Translations under genes and position numbers: made by a program | Part shown: piece by piece, positions 16,739-23,482 of the stretch | Numbering within the stretch: the first letter of the stretch is position 1 | Layout: every line of letters begins with the position of its first letter | Notes under the pieces: model-generated | Database searches by the model: none | Seen by the model: the letters and a program-made list of their open reading frames with translations, nothing else | Told to the model about the DNA's origin: nothing | Assembly (NCBI GenBank): GCA_030151865.1 | Contig: JASLCK010000325.1 | Coordinates: 1 to 45,249 of the forward strand | DNA length: 45,249 bases | Direction of reading: 5' to 3' | Origin: Rhodospirillaceae bacterium | GTDB lineage: Bacteria > Pseudomonadota > Alphaproteobacteria > Rhodospirillales > Magnetospirillaceae

Positions 16739-18315
16739 TCAAACCCTTCCCAATCGTCCATGTCGTCGCCCAGCACGTTGCCGCCCGTGGCGCCGAAGTC
16801 GTCCAGATCCAGCCCGGCGCGGTGGTCGGCGCCATGCTCGAAACCTTCCATGTCGGGCATGTCCATGCGGATGGCGAAATCCGCCAGCACATGGGCTATG
16901 GCGCTGTCGCCGTGGCGCTTGGCGTCCTGTTTCTTGTCTTCACCCTTGCCGCCGCCTTCGCTGGCGCGCGGGATCACCGGCACGCCGCGCACCAGGCGAA
17001 TGATGCGGTGGTCGGCCAGTACGTCGGCATCCCTGGGCATGATGGTGGTCTGGTCTTCGAACCCGGCCTTGAACTTGGGCATGGCGTCCCGGTACCAGGC
17101 TTCGGTCAGATGCACCTGGGCGATGCGTTCGAAGCCATAGCGTTGGGCCGCCACCTCGGCCAGATAGGCGCCATTGCCGGTGGCGTCCAACGCGCCGCCG
17201 ATGAAGTTGGGCAGGCGGTCCACCACGTAGAACAGGATCTGGCGCTGTTGTTCGAACGGGATGTTTCGCAGCTCCAGCACAAAGGGCGGACGGCGGCGCA
17301 TATCCTGCAAAAGCTGCAACGGCCAGAACACCGACAGGTCGCCCTTGCGCGCGAAGTCGTGGCCGAAGGCGCTTTGCAGCTTGGGGTCCATGGCCTCCAA
17401 CAGGGGGCGCAGTTCGCGTTCGCAGAAGTCGCGGGCCTCGGCCTCGCGCAGGTGGTCGGCAAGCTGGGCGAAGCTGTCGGGCTGGTGCCAGCGCACCACC
17501 GGGATGCCATCGGCCATGACCCGTTCGATCATCCAGGTGGGCAGGTAGACGCCGGTTCCCTGCTTCGGGTTCACGTCCAGTTCTTCGTCGGCCGCGTCGC
17601 CATAGAAGGCGCGGATGCCGGCCACCCATTTGGCCTTTCCCTTGGGCGTCGGTTCTTCGCCCTTCTTCAGGCACACGCGTTCGTACAGGCCGTCGTTCAG
17701 GGCGTCGTCAAAGGTGATGCGCAGCAGGGCATAGGGCTTTCTCCCCTTGCGGCAATCTTCCACCAGTTCGTTGAAAGGATTGGTGGCACCGTCGTGGGTG
17801 CTGATCACCAGCACCTTGCCGCCCCAAATCAGCAGCGCCAGCGCCGCCTTCAGCAATTCGTCCAGGTCGTCGTGGAAGGCCGCTTCGTCGATGATGACGA
17901 AACCCTGGCGACCGCGCAGAGAGCGCGGACGGCTGGCCAGCGCAACGATTTCGAAGCCGGATGCGAAGCTGATGCGAAACGCCTGAATATCGCGGTCGCC
18001 GTCGCGGAACAGGAATTCACCGACCAGGTCACACGCCTGATTGAACGCCTTTGCCCATTGGCCGCACACGTCGATGAATTCGCGCGCCATGTCCAGGTTG
18101 TAGCCGATATACAGCGTGTCCATGCCCCCGGCTTCGCGGGAGGCGCCGGAGGTGGTCACCGCCAGGGAACCAATGCCCCAGGTAACGCCGATACGGCGGG
18201 ACTTCTCGCAGATAGTCACCGCGTTTTCGGACACGGTGACCAGTAGCTTCTTCTGATAGGTCAGCAGGATTTCGGGGACGGCCTGGCGGATTGCCGCCTG
18301 AATGACCGAGTTCAT
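16735..18315 (-). CDS. Terminase large subunit (Mu gp28-like)
   Basis: A 526-residue DNA-packaging motor with ATPase and nuclease parts. The Walker A-like loop is EKSRRIGVTWGIGSLAV (residues about 37-53), and Walker B is GFVIIDEAAFHDD with D143/E144. The VLVISTHDGATNPFNELV segment follows as coupling motif. The nuclease half has FWPLQLLQDMRRRPP and YVVDRLPNFIGGALDATGNG, with acidic residues expected to bind metal. It sits between the small subunit and the portal gene. Mu-like terminases package by headful from integrated copies and so include flanking host DNA. Confidence 0.95.
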   Translation of the reverse strand: MNSVIQAAIRQAVPEILLTYQKKLLVTVSENAVTICEKSRRIGVTWGIGSLAVTTSGASREAGGMDTLYIGYNLDMAREFIDVCGQWAKAFNQACDLVGEFLFRDGDRDIQAFRISFASGFEIVALASRPRSLRGRQGFVIIDEAAFHDDLDELLKAALALLIWGGKVLVISTHDGATNPFNELVEDCRKGRKPYALLRITFDDALNDGLYERVCLKKGEEPTPKGKAKWVAGIRAFYGDAADEELDVNPKQGTGVYLPTWMIERVMADGIPVVRWHQPDSFAQLADHLREAEARDFCERELRPLLEAMDPKLQSAFGHDFARKGDLSVFWPLQLLQDMRRRPPFVLELRNIPFEQQRQILFYVVDRLPNFIGGALDATGNGAYLAEVAAQRYGFERIAQVHLTEAWYRDAMPKFKAGFEDQTTIMPRDADVLADHRIIRLVRGVPVIPRASEGGGKGEDKKQDAKRHGDSAIAHVLADFAIRMDMPDMEGFEHGADHRAGLDLDDFGATGGNVLGDDMDDWEGFD

Positions 18316-18872
18316 TTCGCCAGCCCCAGCATTTCGCGTTGGAAGGCTTCCACCGCGTCACGGGTCAGCCCCATGCCGGTGGCCACCTTCTTGGCGGCAG
18401 CGGCGGCTTCCTTGGCCATCTCGGCGCGCACCTTCAGTTCACGGTCGGTGTCCGCCTTGGCGGCGCTGGCCAGCGACTGGATGGAGCGGGCCACGAACAT
18501 GGCTTCTTCGGCGTCCAGGGTGGCCAGGGCGCCCTGTTCGGTGAACATGAGGCGGGTCAACAGTCCGTGGGCCAGGGCCACGTTCAGCTTGGCGGTCTGG
18601 CCCTGATCCACGACCAGGCCGCGTTCCACCATGGCCTCGGCGATGGTCTTTTGGCGGCGCATTTCCTCGGCCATGGCGTCCAGGCCCTGGACGTGGCGGC
18701 CGATGGCGGCGCGCGACGGCATGTCATCTTCGGCGATGCCCAGGGCGCCCAGGTCCAGCTCGGCCAGCTTGTCCATGATTTCGTCAATGGTGCGCCCATT
18801 GCGGCGCAACTTGCCGATCAGCGTCTGGACCTCTTGCGGCAGGCGGTCGATTTTGGACGGGCGGCGGGCCAT
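18312..18872 (-). CDS. Terminase small subunit (Mu gp27-like, DUF3486)
   Basis: A 186-residue DUF3486 protein opening MARRPSKIDRLPQEVQTLIG, the typical family start, followed by LRRNGRTIDEIMDKLAEL, a helix-turn-helix region, and IGRHVQGLDAMAEEMRRQKT. The C-terminal half is helical (ARSIQSLASAAKADTDRELK) and probably mediates oligomerisation. In Mu this protein recognises the packaging start near the left phage end. The stop overlaps the large subunit start. Confidence 0.93.
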   Translation of the reverse strand: MARRPSKIDRLPQEVQTLIGKLRRNGRTIDEIMDKLAELDLGALGIAEDDMPSRAAIGRHVQGLDAMAEEMRRQKTIAEAMVERGLVVDQGQTAKLNVALAHGLLTRLMFTEQGALATLDAEEAMFVARSIQSLASAAKADTDRELKVRAEMAKEAAAAAKKVATGMGLTRDAVEAFQREMLGLAK

Positions 18873-18875
18873 GGA

Positions 18876-19172
18876 TCAAGCCCCGCTCGGGCGGGCAACG
18901 CCTTCGACCCATTCGCGGCCCGAGGCGGTGCGCTCGCCTTTCGGCGTCACCCGCACTTCGCTCACGTCGCGGCCCAGGTCTTCCAGCGCCACCAGGTCAC
19001 GCAGTTCCAGCCACCGCAAGTCGTCGCGCACCATGGCGCGGTCGAGATAGCTGTGATAGGCGCGAAGCGCGCTTTCCAGGGCCGACGAATTCAGCGCGCC
19101 CCGGTATTCCACCAGCAGACGCAGGATGACCAGGCGCCGGTCTTCGTTGATGACTTCTTTTGCCTTGTTCAC
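18876..19172 (-). CDS. Mu gp26-like winged-helix protein
   Basis: A 98-residue protein starting with GTG at 19172, GTGA-overlapping the stop of the previous gene, with GGGGG seven bases upstream. The sequence (VINEDRRLVILRLLVEYRGA, then LNSSALESALRAYHSYLDRA and MVRDDLRWLELRDLVALEDL) is a winged helix, with the wing VRVTPKGERTASGREWVEGV. It belongs to the gp26/VpaChn25-type family found just before the terminase in Mu-like phages. DNA binding during packaging or late regulation is plausible, but no function is established. Confidence 0.8.
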   Translation of the reverse strand: MNKAKEVINEDRRLVILRLLVEYRGALNSSALESALRAYHSYLDRAMVRDDLRWLELRDLVALEDLGRDVSEVRVTPKGERTASGREWVEGVARPSGA

Positions 19173-19579
19173 TGCTTCGCCCCCATCTTCATGTGGCCTT
19201 CAACCATCAGCCGGGTGAAGTGCTCGATACGGTCCAGGCTTTCATCAAGCCCGCTGATCTTTTCTTCCAGACGCGCGATGGCGACTTCCGCCCCGTGCAC
19301 TTTCTTGGCCGCTTCGGCGGTTTCTTCGGCCGCTTCCTTGGCTTCCCGCGCCGCGTGGGTGGCGGCGTTGATGGCGCCTTCCAGCTTGACGAAGCGGGTT
19401 TCGCCCTTGGCCAGGCGCTGTTCCATGGCCGCGACTTGGCCCGCCAGTTCGTCCACCTTGGCCTTGGTGGCGAAGGTCTTGGACAGCCACGTCAGAAGCC
19501 AAGGCGACAGGACGGTGAAGGCCCCGGCCAGCACCATTCCCGCCGTGGTCAGGCCCTCCTTGAAATCGGTCAGCGTCAT
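19169..19579 (-). CDS. DUF2730 membrane-anchored coiled coil (Mu gp25-like)
   Basis: The preferred start is the ATG at 19579, with GAGG five bases upstream, rather than the GTG at 19585; this gives 136 residues. One transmembrane helix is seen at about residues 13-32 (GMVLAGAFTVLSPWLLTWLS), followed by a continuous Ala/Glu-rich coiled coil to the end (EAKEAAEETAEAAKKVHGAE). This layout matches the DUF2730 family. It resembles an i-spanin, although the family is not proven to act in lysis. It lies in the lysis-to-packaging junction. Confidence 0.82.
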   Translation of the reverse strand: MTLTDFKEGLTTAGMVLAGAFTVLSPWLLTWLSKTFATKAKVDELAGQVAAMEQRLAKGETRFVKLEGAINAATHAAREAKEAAEETAEAAKKVHGAEVAIARLEEKISGLDESLDRIEHFTRLMVEGHMKMGAKQ

Positions 19580-19581
19580 GT

Positions 19582-19800
19582 TCACCTCGCCAGCGTGGCT
19601 TCCAGCTCGGACTGGCAGTCCAGGCAGGTGTTGGCGTGAGGGGCCGCCAAGCGGCGGCCCTCGGGGATCGGTTCATCGCACAGCACGCAGATGTCGGACC
19701 CGATGCCCTGTTGCCGGGCGCGGGCCAGGGCGGCGGCCTTGGCCACCGCCTGGTCGCGTTGCTTCAGCTCAAGGGCCTGGGCGGTGTCATAGGCGTCCAC
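19582..19800 (-). CDS. TraR/DksA-type zinc finger protein
   Basis: A 72-residue protein. The start is the GTG at 19800, two bases after the previous stop; the open frame upstream is shadow. A helical N-terminal part (YDTAQALELKQRDQAVAKAA) precedes a four-cysteine finger, CVLCDEPIPEGRR then CLDC, spaced as in the TraR/DksA C4 family. TraR-like proteins bind the RNA polymerase secondary channel and change promoter use without ppGpp. A copy in the late operon is common in Mu-like phages and could favour phage transcription. Confidence 0.82.
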   Translation of the reverse strand: MDAYDTAQALELKQRDQAVAKAAALARARQQGIGSDICVLCDEPIPEGRRLAAPHANTCLDCQSELEATLAR

Positions 19801-19802
19801 GG

Positions 19803-20000
19803 CTAGGCCCCCTGGATGGCCTGGTGCAGGGTGTCCGTGCTGGCGTTCAGCGCCGCCCATTCCTCGGGCGACGGGTCGCGGCCCTCGGCCACCAGGCGTT
19901 CCACCAGGGTCTTGGCTTCGACGGCCTGGGCGATGCCCTGGCCAGCGGCCACGGCGATGTCCAGGCCCAGCTTGATCAGGGCGATCTGTTCGGCATTCAT
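19803..20000 (-). CDS. Small helical phage protein (65 aa), function unknown
   Basis: The ATG at 20000 overlaps the stop of the holin-like gene. The product MNAEQIALIKLGLDIAVAAG continues with an amphipathic helix, QGIAQAVEAKTLVERLVAEG, and ends RDPSPEEWAALNASTDTLHQ. The DPSPEEWAALNA segment recurs in small proteins of alphaproteobacterial phages next to lysis genes. It has no clear transmembrane helix. I do not recognise a function; the overlaps on both sides support a real gene. Confidence 0.65.
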   Translation of the reverse strand: MNAEQIALIKLGLDIAVAAGQGIAQAVEAKTLVERLVAEGRDPSPEEWAALNASTDTLHQAIQGA

Positions 20001-20566
20001 CGGGCGTTCCCCTCGGCCAGAGTGTGAAGCAGGGCGTCCACAGCGTTGCGGGCGGTGGCGATTGCGGCGGGAATGGTCGGGCTGTCGCCCGCGCGGACGG
20101 CGTCCTGGGCGGCCTTCACCGCGTCCACGGCGGTGGCGTCCAGGCGTTTCACCACGTCCTTGGCGGTCGGGCTGGCCTGGTCGGACTTGATGAAGGCCAG
20201 GGCGGTGCGCTGGGCAATCACCAAATCGGCCTGGATGCCATAGACGGTCTGGGCCGGGGTTTCCGCCACCCGGCTGGCGCAGGCGATGGGGCCAGCCACC
20301 ACCAGGGCGCCCAGCATGGCGGCCATCAGCAGGGCCGGGACGGTGCCGGGGGGAACGGTGGGCTTGCCGATGGGGGCGGACGCCTTGACGCGGCCATAGA
20401 TGGCGACGGCGCCACCCACGGCACCGGCCAGCGCCAGGCCGATATTGACGGCATCGGCCTGGGCGGCTTCGTCCAGGTTGATGCCGAAGGCAGAAAACAG
20501 ACCGGCGAGGATGGCGACGACGCCACCCCAAACGGCCCGCGACAGGTACCAGGCTTTCGGGTCCAT
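19997..20566 (-). CDS. Holin-like multi-span membrane protein
   Basis: A 189-residue protein with three hydrophobic segments: residues about 10-26 (RAVWGGVVAILAGLFSAFGI), 40-58 (VNIGLALAGAVGGAVAIYGR) and 78-96 (VPALLMAAMLGALVVAGPIA). The first two form a hairpin as in small phage holins. After the third comes a Cys (PIACASRVAE) that resembles, but does not fit, a lipobox. The rest is a soluble helical domain. Such an N-terminal holin hairpin with a C-terminal periplasmic part could combine holin and spanin-like roles. It sits directly after the endolysin, which supports lysis; the function is inferred. Confidence 0.65.
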   Translation of the reverse strand: MDPKAWYLSRAVWGGVVAILAGLFSAFGINLDEAAQADAVNIGLALAGAVGGAVAIYGRVKASAPIGKPTVPPGTVPALLMAAMLGALVVAGPIACASRVAETPAQTVYGIQADLVIAQRTALAFIKSDQASPTAKDVVKRLDATAVDAVKAAQDAVRAGDSPTIPAAIATARNAVDALLHTLAEGNAR

Positions 20567-20578
20567 GGGCTTTATCTT

Positions 20579-21055
20579 TCAGATGACGCGGAAGAAGGTG
20601 TGCCCGCCATGGGCGGCCGTGCTCTTGCTGGCATCGGCGGCCCAGGCGGGAAGCGTGCCGGTGGTCTTCTTGACCAGCGGGATGTTCAGGTAATGGGTGG
20701 CGCCGTTGGTGGCGTCGGGCAGGTTCCCGGTCACGGCCAAGCGCGCGATCCGCACGCACTCGCGGAAGATCAGGTTCGCCTCGGTGACGGCCATCAGCTT
20801 GGCGCGGTTGGGGTCATTGGGCAGCCAGCACGAGAATTGCCAAGGCGCGAGGCACACGGCCACCACACCTTCGCCCCACCAGTCGGGCTTGCCGTCGCCG
20901 TGCAGGTCGATGTTGACCCGGTTCATGATGACGTTGGCCACCATCTCGCGGCCCCGGCGGTCTTCGCCGCGCGCTTCACCATAGAGGGTGCGCGCCAGGA
21001 CCATGACCGGGTCAAGCGAGGGCGGCGCGGCGGTGCTGTTGGAAGTGGTCGGCAT
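20579..21055 (-). CDS. Endolysin, SleB-type cell wall hydrolase
   Basis: A 158-residue Hydrolase_2 (SleB-like) enzyme that cuts peptidoglycan to release progeny. The family signature is LARTLYGEARGEDRRGREMV, with E27 as the likely catalytic acid, followed by VANVIMNRVN and WGEGVVAVCLAPWQFSCW. The C-terminal NGATHYLN is also typical. There is no signal peptide, so export probably depends on the holin-like neighbour. It occupies the place of the Mu lysozyme gene directly after the C-type activator. Its ribosome-binding site is buried in a strong hairpin at 21058-21092. Confidence 0.92.
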   Translation of the reverse strand: MPTTSNSTAAPPSLDPVMVLARTLYGEARGEDRRGREMVANVIMNRVNIDLHGDGKPDWWGEGVVAVCLAPWQFSCWLPNDPNRAKLMAVTEANLIFRECVRIARLAVTGNLPDATNGATHYLNIPLVKKTTGTLPAWAADASKSTAAHGGHTFFRVI

Positions 21056-21057
21056 GT

Positions 21058-21092
21058 AGTCTTTCCTCGGAACTGTTCCGAGAAGAAAGACT
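21058..21092 (-). promoter_or_regulatory. Hairpin covering the endolysin ribosome-binding site
   Basis: Minus strand: AGTCTTTC (21092-21085), bulge TT, CTCGGAA (21082-21076), loop CAG, TTCCGAG (21072-21066), GAAAGACT (21065-21058), two bases before the ATG. The Shine-Dalgarno sequence GAGGAAA lies wholly in the 3' arm. A transcript starting upstream would form all 15 pairs; one starting at the predicted local promoter would keep only the inner 7-bp stem. Confidence 0.7.
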
Positions 21093-21138
21093 ACGCGGCG
21101 CCTGTCTTTGTGGAACTCAAGGATGAGTTCCGGGGGTA
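21088..21138 (-). promoter_or_regulatory. Candidate late promoter Plys with activator dyad
   Basis: Minus strand: TACCCCCGGAACTCATCC at 21138-21121 and a perfect dyad GGAACTCA-N4-TGAGTTCC at 21131-21112. TAGTCT, a TAnnnT -10-like box, lies at 21093-21088, 28.5 bp from the dyad centre. No good -35 box is present, as expected for Mor/C-dependent promoters. The 18-mer matches the one upstream of gene I at 17 of 18 positions. Confidence 0.65.
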
Positions 21139-21150
21139 AATAAGTATTGA

Positions 21151-21262
21151 TGTCCCTGGCTGGATTTGAACCAGCTATTCGGTTTCCACGAGGAATTTGT
21201 CTCTTAAGGTTTCCACCCCGGATTTGTTTTCCGTCTCGTTCTCCAGCACGAGCAGCAGGGAC
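21151..21262 (-). ncRNA. tRNA-like structure (112 nt), not a normal tRNA
   Basis: Minus strand: GTCCCTG at 21262-21256 pairs perfectly with CAGGGAC at 21158-21152. Directly inside the 3' strand is a perfect T-arm, GCTGG TTCAAAT CCAGC (21175-21159), with the classical 7-base loop. A D-stem-like CTCG/CGAG with GG in the loop follows the 5' strand. The middle is abnormal: the best anticodon-like loop (AAACAAA) lacks U33, and the unit GTGGAAACC occurs twice, 27 bases apart, making the RNA too long for a tRNA. No CCA is encoded. It could be a decayed tRNA or an RNA mimic. Confidence 0.5.
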
Positions 21263-21294
21263 GCATCAGATACTTAATTTTTCCTTTGCTTCCG

Positions 21295-21678
21295 TCAATC
21301 CTTGTTGACGGTAAACAGGTCTGGCGGTCGCACTTCGTTGGCGACCTTGCGCACGTAGCGTTCGGAGCATTTCAGTTGCAGCGCCACCGCGCGGCGGCTT
21401 CCGGTCGCGTCCAGGATGGCGACCTTCTTCAGGTTCTTGTGGACGCCGCGCGGGATGACGATGGTCTGGCCGCCGTATGCCTTGGCCAGCTTCTTCAGGG
21501 CGTCCAGGCTGATATGCCGGGTCAGCGGGTGCAGCGCGTCGGGATGCTTGGGGATATAGGTGGGGACGCCGCCCACGGCGTCCCCCAGCACCATGGCTTC
21601 CTTGGCGCCGATCAACCTGGCGATGTCGGCCAGGCCGCGCGGCCATGTGCGGATTTCTTCCTCAAGCGGCCGGTTCAT
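21295..21678 (-). CDS. Mor/C-family transcription activator
   Basis: A 127-residue activator of middle or late phage genes. The chosen start is the ATG at 21678 (MNRPLEEEIRTWPRGLADIA), with AGGCGG five bases upstream; an upstream TTG at 21726 would add 16 residues. The Mor family pattern is clear: LADIARLIGAKEAMVLGDAV, GGVPTYIPKH, LTRHISLDALKKLAKAYGGQ, and the C-terminal HTH ATGSRRAVALQLKCSERYVR. These proteins bind dyads upstream of -10 boxes as dimers. As in Mu C, it lies just before the endolysin gene; it is the only such gene in the window, so it may serve both the Mor and C roles. Its likely targets are the GGAAC-N10-GTTYC dyads. Confidence 0.9.
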   Translation of the reverse strand: MNRPLEEEIRTWPRGLADIARLIGAKEAMVLGDAVGGVPTYIPKHPDALHPLTRHISLDALKKLAKAYGGQTIVIPRGVHKNLKKVAILDATGSRRAVALQLKCSERYVRKVANEVRPPDLFTVNKD

Positions 21679-22318
21679 TTGTACCGCCTGCCGCGAAGTC
21701 GCGCATACGTTGTCCAAGGTTTTCAACCAAACAATTTAAATCCCGCGAAGGATTATCCTGTTTGTATGCACGGCTGACAAGTCCGTGGACCTCCGAATGT
21801 ACAGCCTGATAGGCATTTGTTCCGCTACCCATGATCTCTCCCAGCTTGGCGAGCTGGGCGGTAATGATGGCTTCCTGGGGCGTCTTGTGTTCGGCCCAGC
21901 GCACGCCGTCGCGTTCGCCCATGGATTTCAGGGCCTCAATGACGCGGAAGGCATCGCGGGGCGACAGCCACCGCAGGTCGTCCACCTTGGCGATGGGCCG
22001 CACGAAGGCGGTCAGCGCCGTCTCGGACGGATTGCGCACGGTGCCAAGATGGTGCAGCGACAGCCACAGGGCGCGGATTTTGCGCGAGGTCGGGCTGTCG
22101 TCGCGGCGGCGGGTGTCGGCGGGGGTATCCTTGGTTCCCCGGTTCAGGTGGGCCAGCACCTTGCGGATTTGCCCATCCGTCATGTCCTTGGCGCTGTCCT
22201 TGCCCACCTGGGCCACCAGCATGGCGCGGTAGTCGGCATCCTCGGTCAGGCCCGCCTTCTTGGCGGCGGCGTGCAGGGCGCCGTAGAGCTTCTTGCGTTC
22301 GGGGGTGATGGCCATCAT
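21662..22318 (-). CDS. gemA: GemA regulatory protein (Mu gp16-like)
   Basis: A 218-residue member of the Mu gp16/GemA family. The ATG at 22318 overlaps the previous stop as ATGA. Typical parts are ERKKLYGALHAAAKKAGLTE, DADYRAMLVAQVGKDSAKDM, then SRKIRALWLSLHHLGTVRNP and WLSPRDAFRVIEALKSMGER. GemA of Mu affects expression of host genes, including DNA gyrase genes, during early development. Here, as in many Mu-like phages, it is the second-to-last early gene before the Mor/C activator, whose start lies inside its 3' end. Confidence 0.9.
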   Translation of the reverse strand: MMAITPERKKLYGALHAAAKKAGLTEDADYRAMLVAQVGKDSAKDMTDGQIRKVLAHLNRGTKDTPADTRRRDDSPTSRKIRALWLSLHHLGTVRNPSETALTAFVRPIAKVDDLRWLSPRDAFRVIEALKSMGERDGVRWAEHKTPQEAIITAQLAKLGEIMGSGTNAYQAVHSEVHGLVSRAYKQDNPSRDLNCLVENLGQRMRDFAAGGTNEPAA

Positions 22319-22722
22319 CCGCGCTCCCGTTCCATGGCGTACCACAACTTGTCGGCGCGGCGTTGGTGCCGTTCGTGGGTCGCCCAAAGTTTGTCCTTCT
22401 CGGCCCTGACCTTGTCGTTGTTGGCCTGGGCGGACATCCACGCCTTTTCCGCCCTGCGCGTTGCGGCGTTGTTGCGGCTCAAGGCCGCATCACGGAGAGC
22501 CTGGAAGGCCGCAGTTTCGGCCTGTGCCGCTTGGCTGACCTTGTCTTGCATGGCAATGGCGGCGTTCATGGCGGCCATGGACTGGTCGCTGGCCTCTGCG
22601 TGCTGCACGGACATGATGTCGATACGGTTCAGCCGGAAGAGGTTGGTGTGGGCGAGGCGCTTGACCAGGCGCACCAGCTCGGGCTTGGACAGACCAGCCA
22701 GGGCTTCGTCCATCGTCGTCAT
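22315..22722 (-). CDS. Hypothetical coiled-coil early protein
   Basis: A 135-residue basic protein (MTTMDEALAGLSKPELVRLV start), helical throughout, with a long Ala/Lys/Arg-rich coiled coil from about residue 35 to the end (AATRRAEKAWMSAQANNDKV, then EKDKLWATHERHQRRADKLW). The GLSKPELVRLVKRL segment at the start resembles a short SAP-like or helix-hairpin motif. It overlaps its neighbours by four bases on both sides. I do not recognise a family; nucleic acid binding would fit the charge, but this is only inference. Confidence 0.7.
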   Translation of the reverse strand: MTTMDEALAGLSKPELVRLVKRLAHTNLFRLNRIDIMSVQHAEASDQSMAAMNAAIAMQDKVSQAAQAETAAFQALRDAALSRNNAATRRAEKAWMSAQANNDKVRAEKDKLWATHERHQRRADKLWYAMERERG

Positions 22723-22949
22723 TGCACACCGTCCACGTCATTGCGGCTGACCTTGACGGTGCAGCCGACAGCCGCCGCCCACACCATGAACTTGTCACTG
22801 TCCAACCTGTCGTGGCCATTCTCCACCCGGTTGAACTGCCATTCGGTGATGCCGATGGACTTGGCCACCTGGGCCTGGGTCAGGCCCAGCGACTTGCGGG
22901 CGCGCAGCAAGGTGGCGTGGGCGGTGATGCCCATCTTGGCGGCGATCAT
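22719..22949 (-). CDS. XRE-type helix-turn-helix regulator (76 aa)
   Basis: A compact DNA-binding protein. The start is the ATG at 22949; a GTG two codons upstream (22955) is also possible. The HTH is LLRARKSLGLTQAQVAKSIG followed by ITEWQFNRVENGHDRLDSDK, matching the Cro/CI class with the recognition helix at ITEWQFNRVENG. It is near the end of the early operon, so it could switch off early transcription or control GemA and the activator. It is distinct from the plus-strand repressor at 31.5 kb and from Ner. Confidence 0.82.
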   Translation of the reverse strand: MIAAKMGITAHATLLRARKSLGLTQAQVAKSIGITEWQFNRVENGHDRLDSDKFMVWAAAVGCTVKVSRNDVDGVQ

Positions 22950-22951
22950 GC

Positions 22952-23383
22952 TCACCCCCGCGCCTTGGTGGCCTGGGTGGCCATGTCTTCGTCCACCAGG
23001 TTGTCCAGGTGCTCCTGATTGATGACATCGTTGGGGGCGGTCTTTCCCGCGAACACGCTGGCCACAAAGACCAGGTCGCGCTCGCGCAGCCAGCGATAGC
23101 GGGCGGCGTCGTGCGCCAGGTCGGCCACTTCCTCGGCCAGGAAGGCCCAATCCGTGTCGCTTTCGCCGTCCGTCTTGCTGCGCCCGGTGACCAGGGCGAT
23201 GTCCTTCATTTCCTCGCGCAGGGCGTCCGCCACGTCCGCCAGTTCGGCAAGAGCGGTCAGGCAGGCAATGACTGGGGAACCCCGGAATTGGCTGCTGTAG
23301 TTTGACATGGCAATCATGTTGATGGCGGACCCGATGGGGTCGGTGGCGTCGAAGGCGCCGATGCAGTCTTCGTGAGGATGCAT
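22952..23383 (-). CDS. Hypothetical early phage protein
   Basis: A 143-residue protein, starting most likely at the ATG at 23383 (MHPHEDCIGAFDATDPIGSA); an ATG at 23416 is in frame but lacks a well-placed ribosome-binding site. The centre is helical and acidic (LTALAELADVADALREEMKD, EEVADLAHDAARYRWLRERD). The AARYRWLRERD motif is frequent in small proteins of phages infecting proteobacteria, without known function. The C-terminus ends in a short acidic and basic segment. A strong hairpin lies just upstream at 23447-23475. Confidence 0.65.
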   Translation of the reverse strand: MHPHEDCIGAFDATDPIGSAINMIAMSNYSSQFRGSPVIACLTALAELADVADALREEMKDIALVTGRSKTDGESDTDWAFLAEEVADLAHDAARYRWLRERDLVFVASVFAGKTAPNDVINQEHLDNLVDEDMATQATKARG

Positions 23384-23446
23384 GGTGTCGTGTTCTCCGG
23401 TTGGGCCTGGCATCATCAGGGCGGGGCGGCCACTCCCCTGCCGACA

Positions 23447-23475
23447 CCCCGGCGCCGATCTGCACGGCGCCGGGG
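23447..23475 (-). promoter_or_regulatory. Perfect 11-bp GC-rich hairpin in the early operon
   Basis: CCCCGGCGCCG at 23447-23457 pairs with CGGCGCCGGGG at 23465-23475 around a 7-base loop. It lies in a 99-base gap between the 23483 and 23383 genes. No T run follows on either strand. It may stabilise a processed transcript end or attenuate the distal early genes. Confidence 0.55.
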
Positions 23476-23482
23476 GTTTCGC

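Noticed and set aside
21056..21256. An in-frame N-terminal extension of the endolysin, since its frame stays open about 200 bases upstream
   Set aside because: No start codon occurs in the extension, it would cross the hairpin and tRNA-like element, and the ATG at 21055 already gives a normal SleB domain.
21151..21262. A functional tRNA gene
   Set aside because: The length is 112 nt, the anticodon loop lacks U33 and no CCA is encoded; only a tRNA-like structure is claimed.
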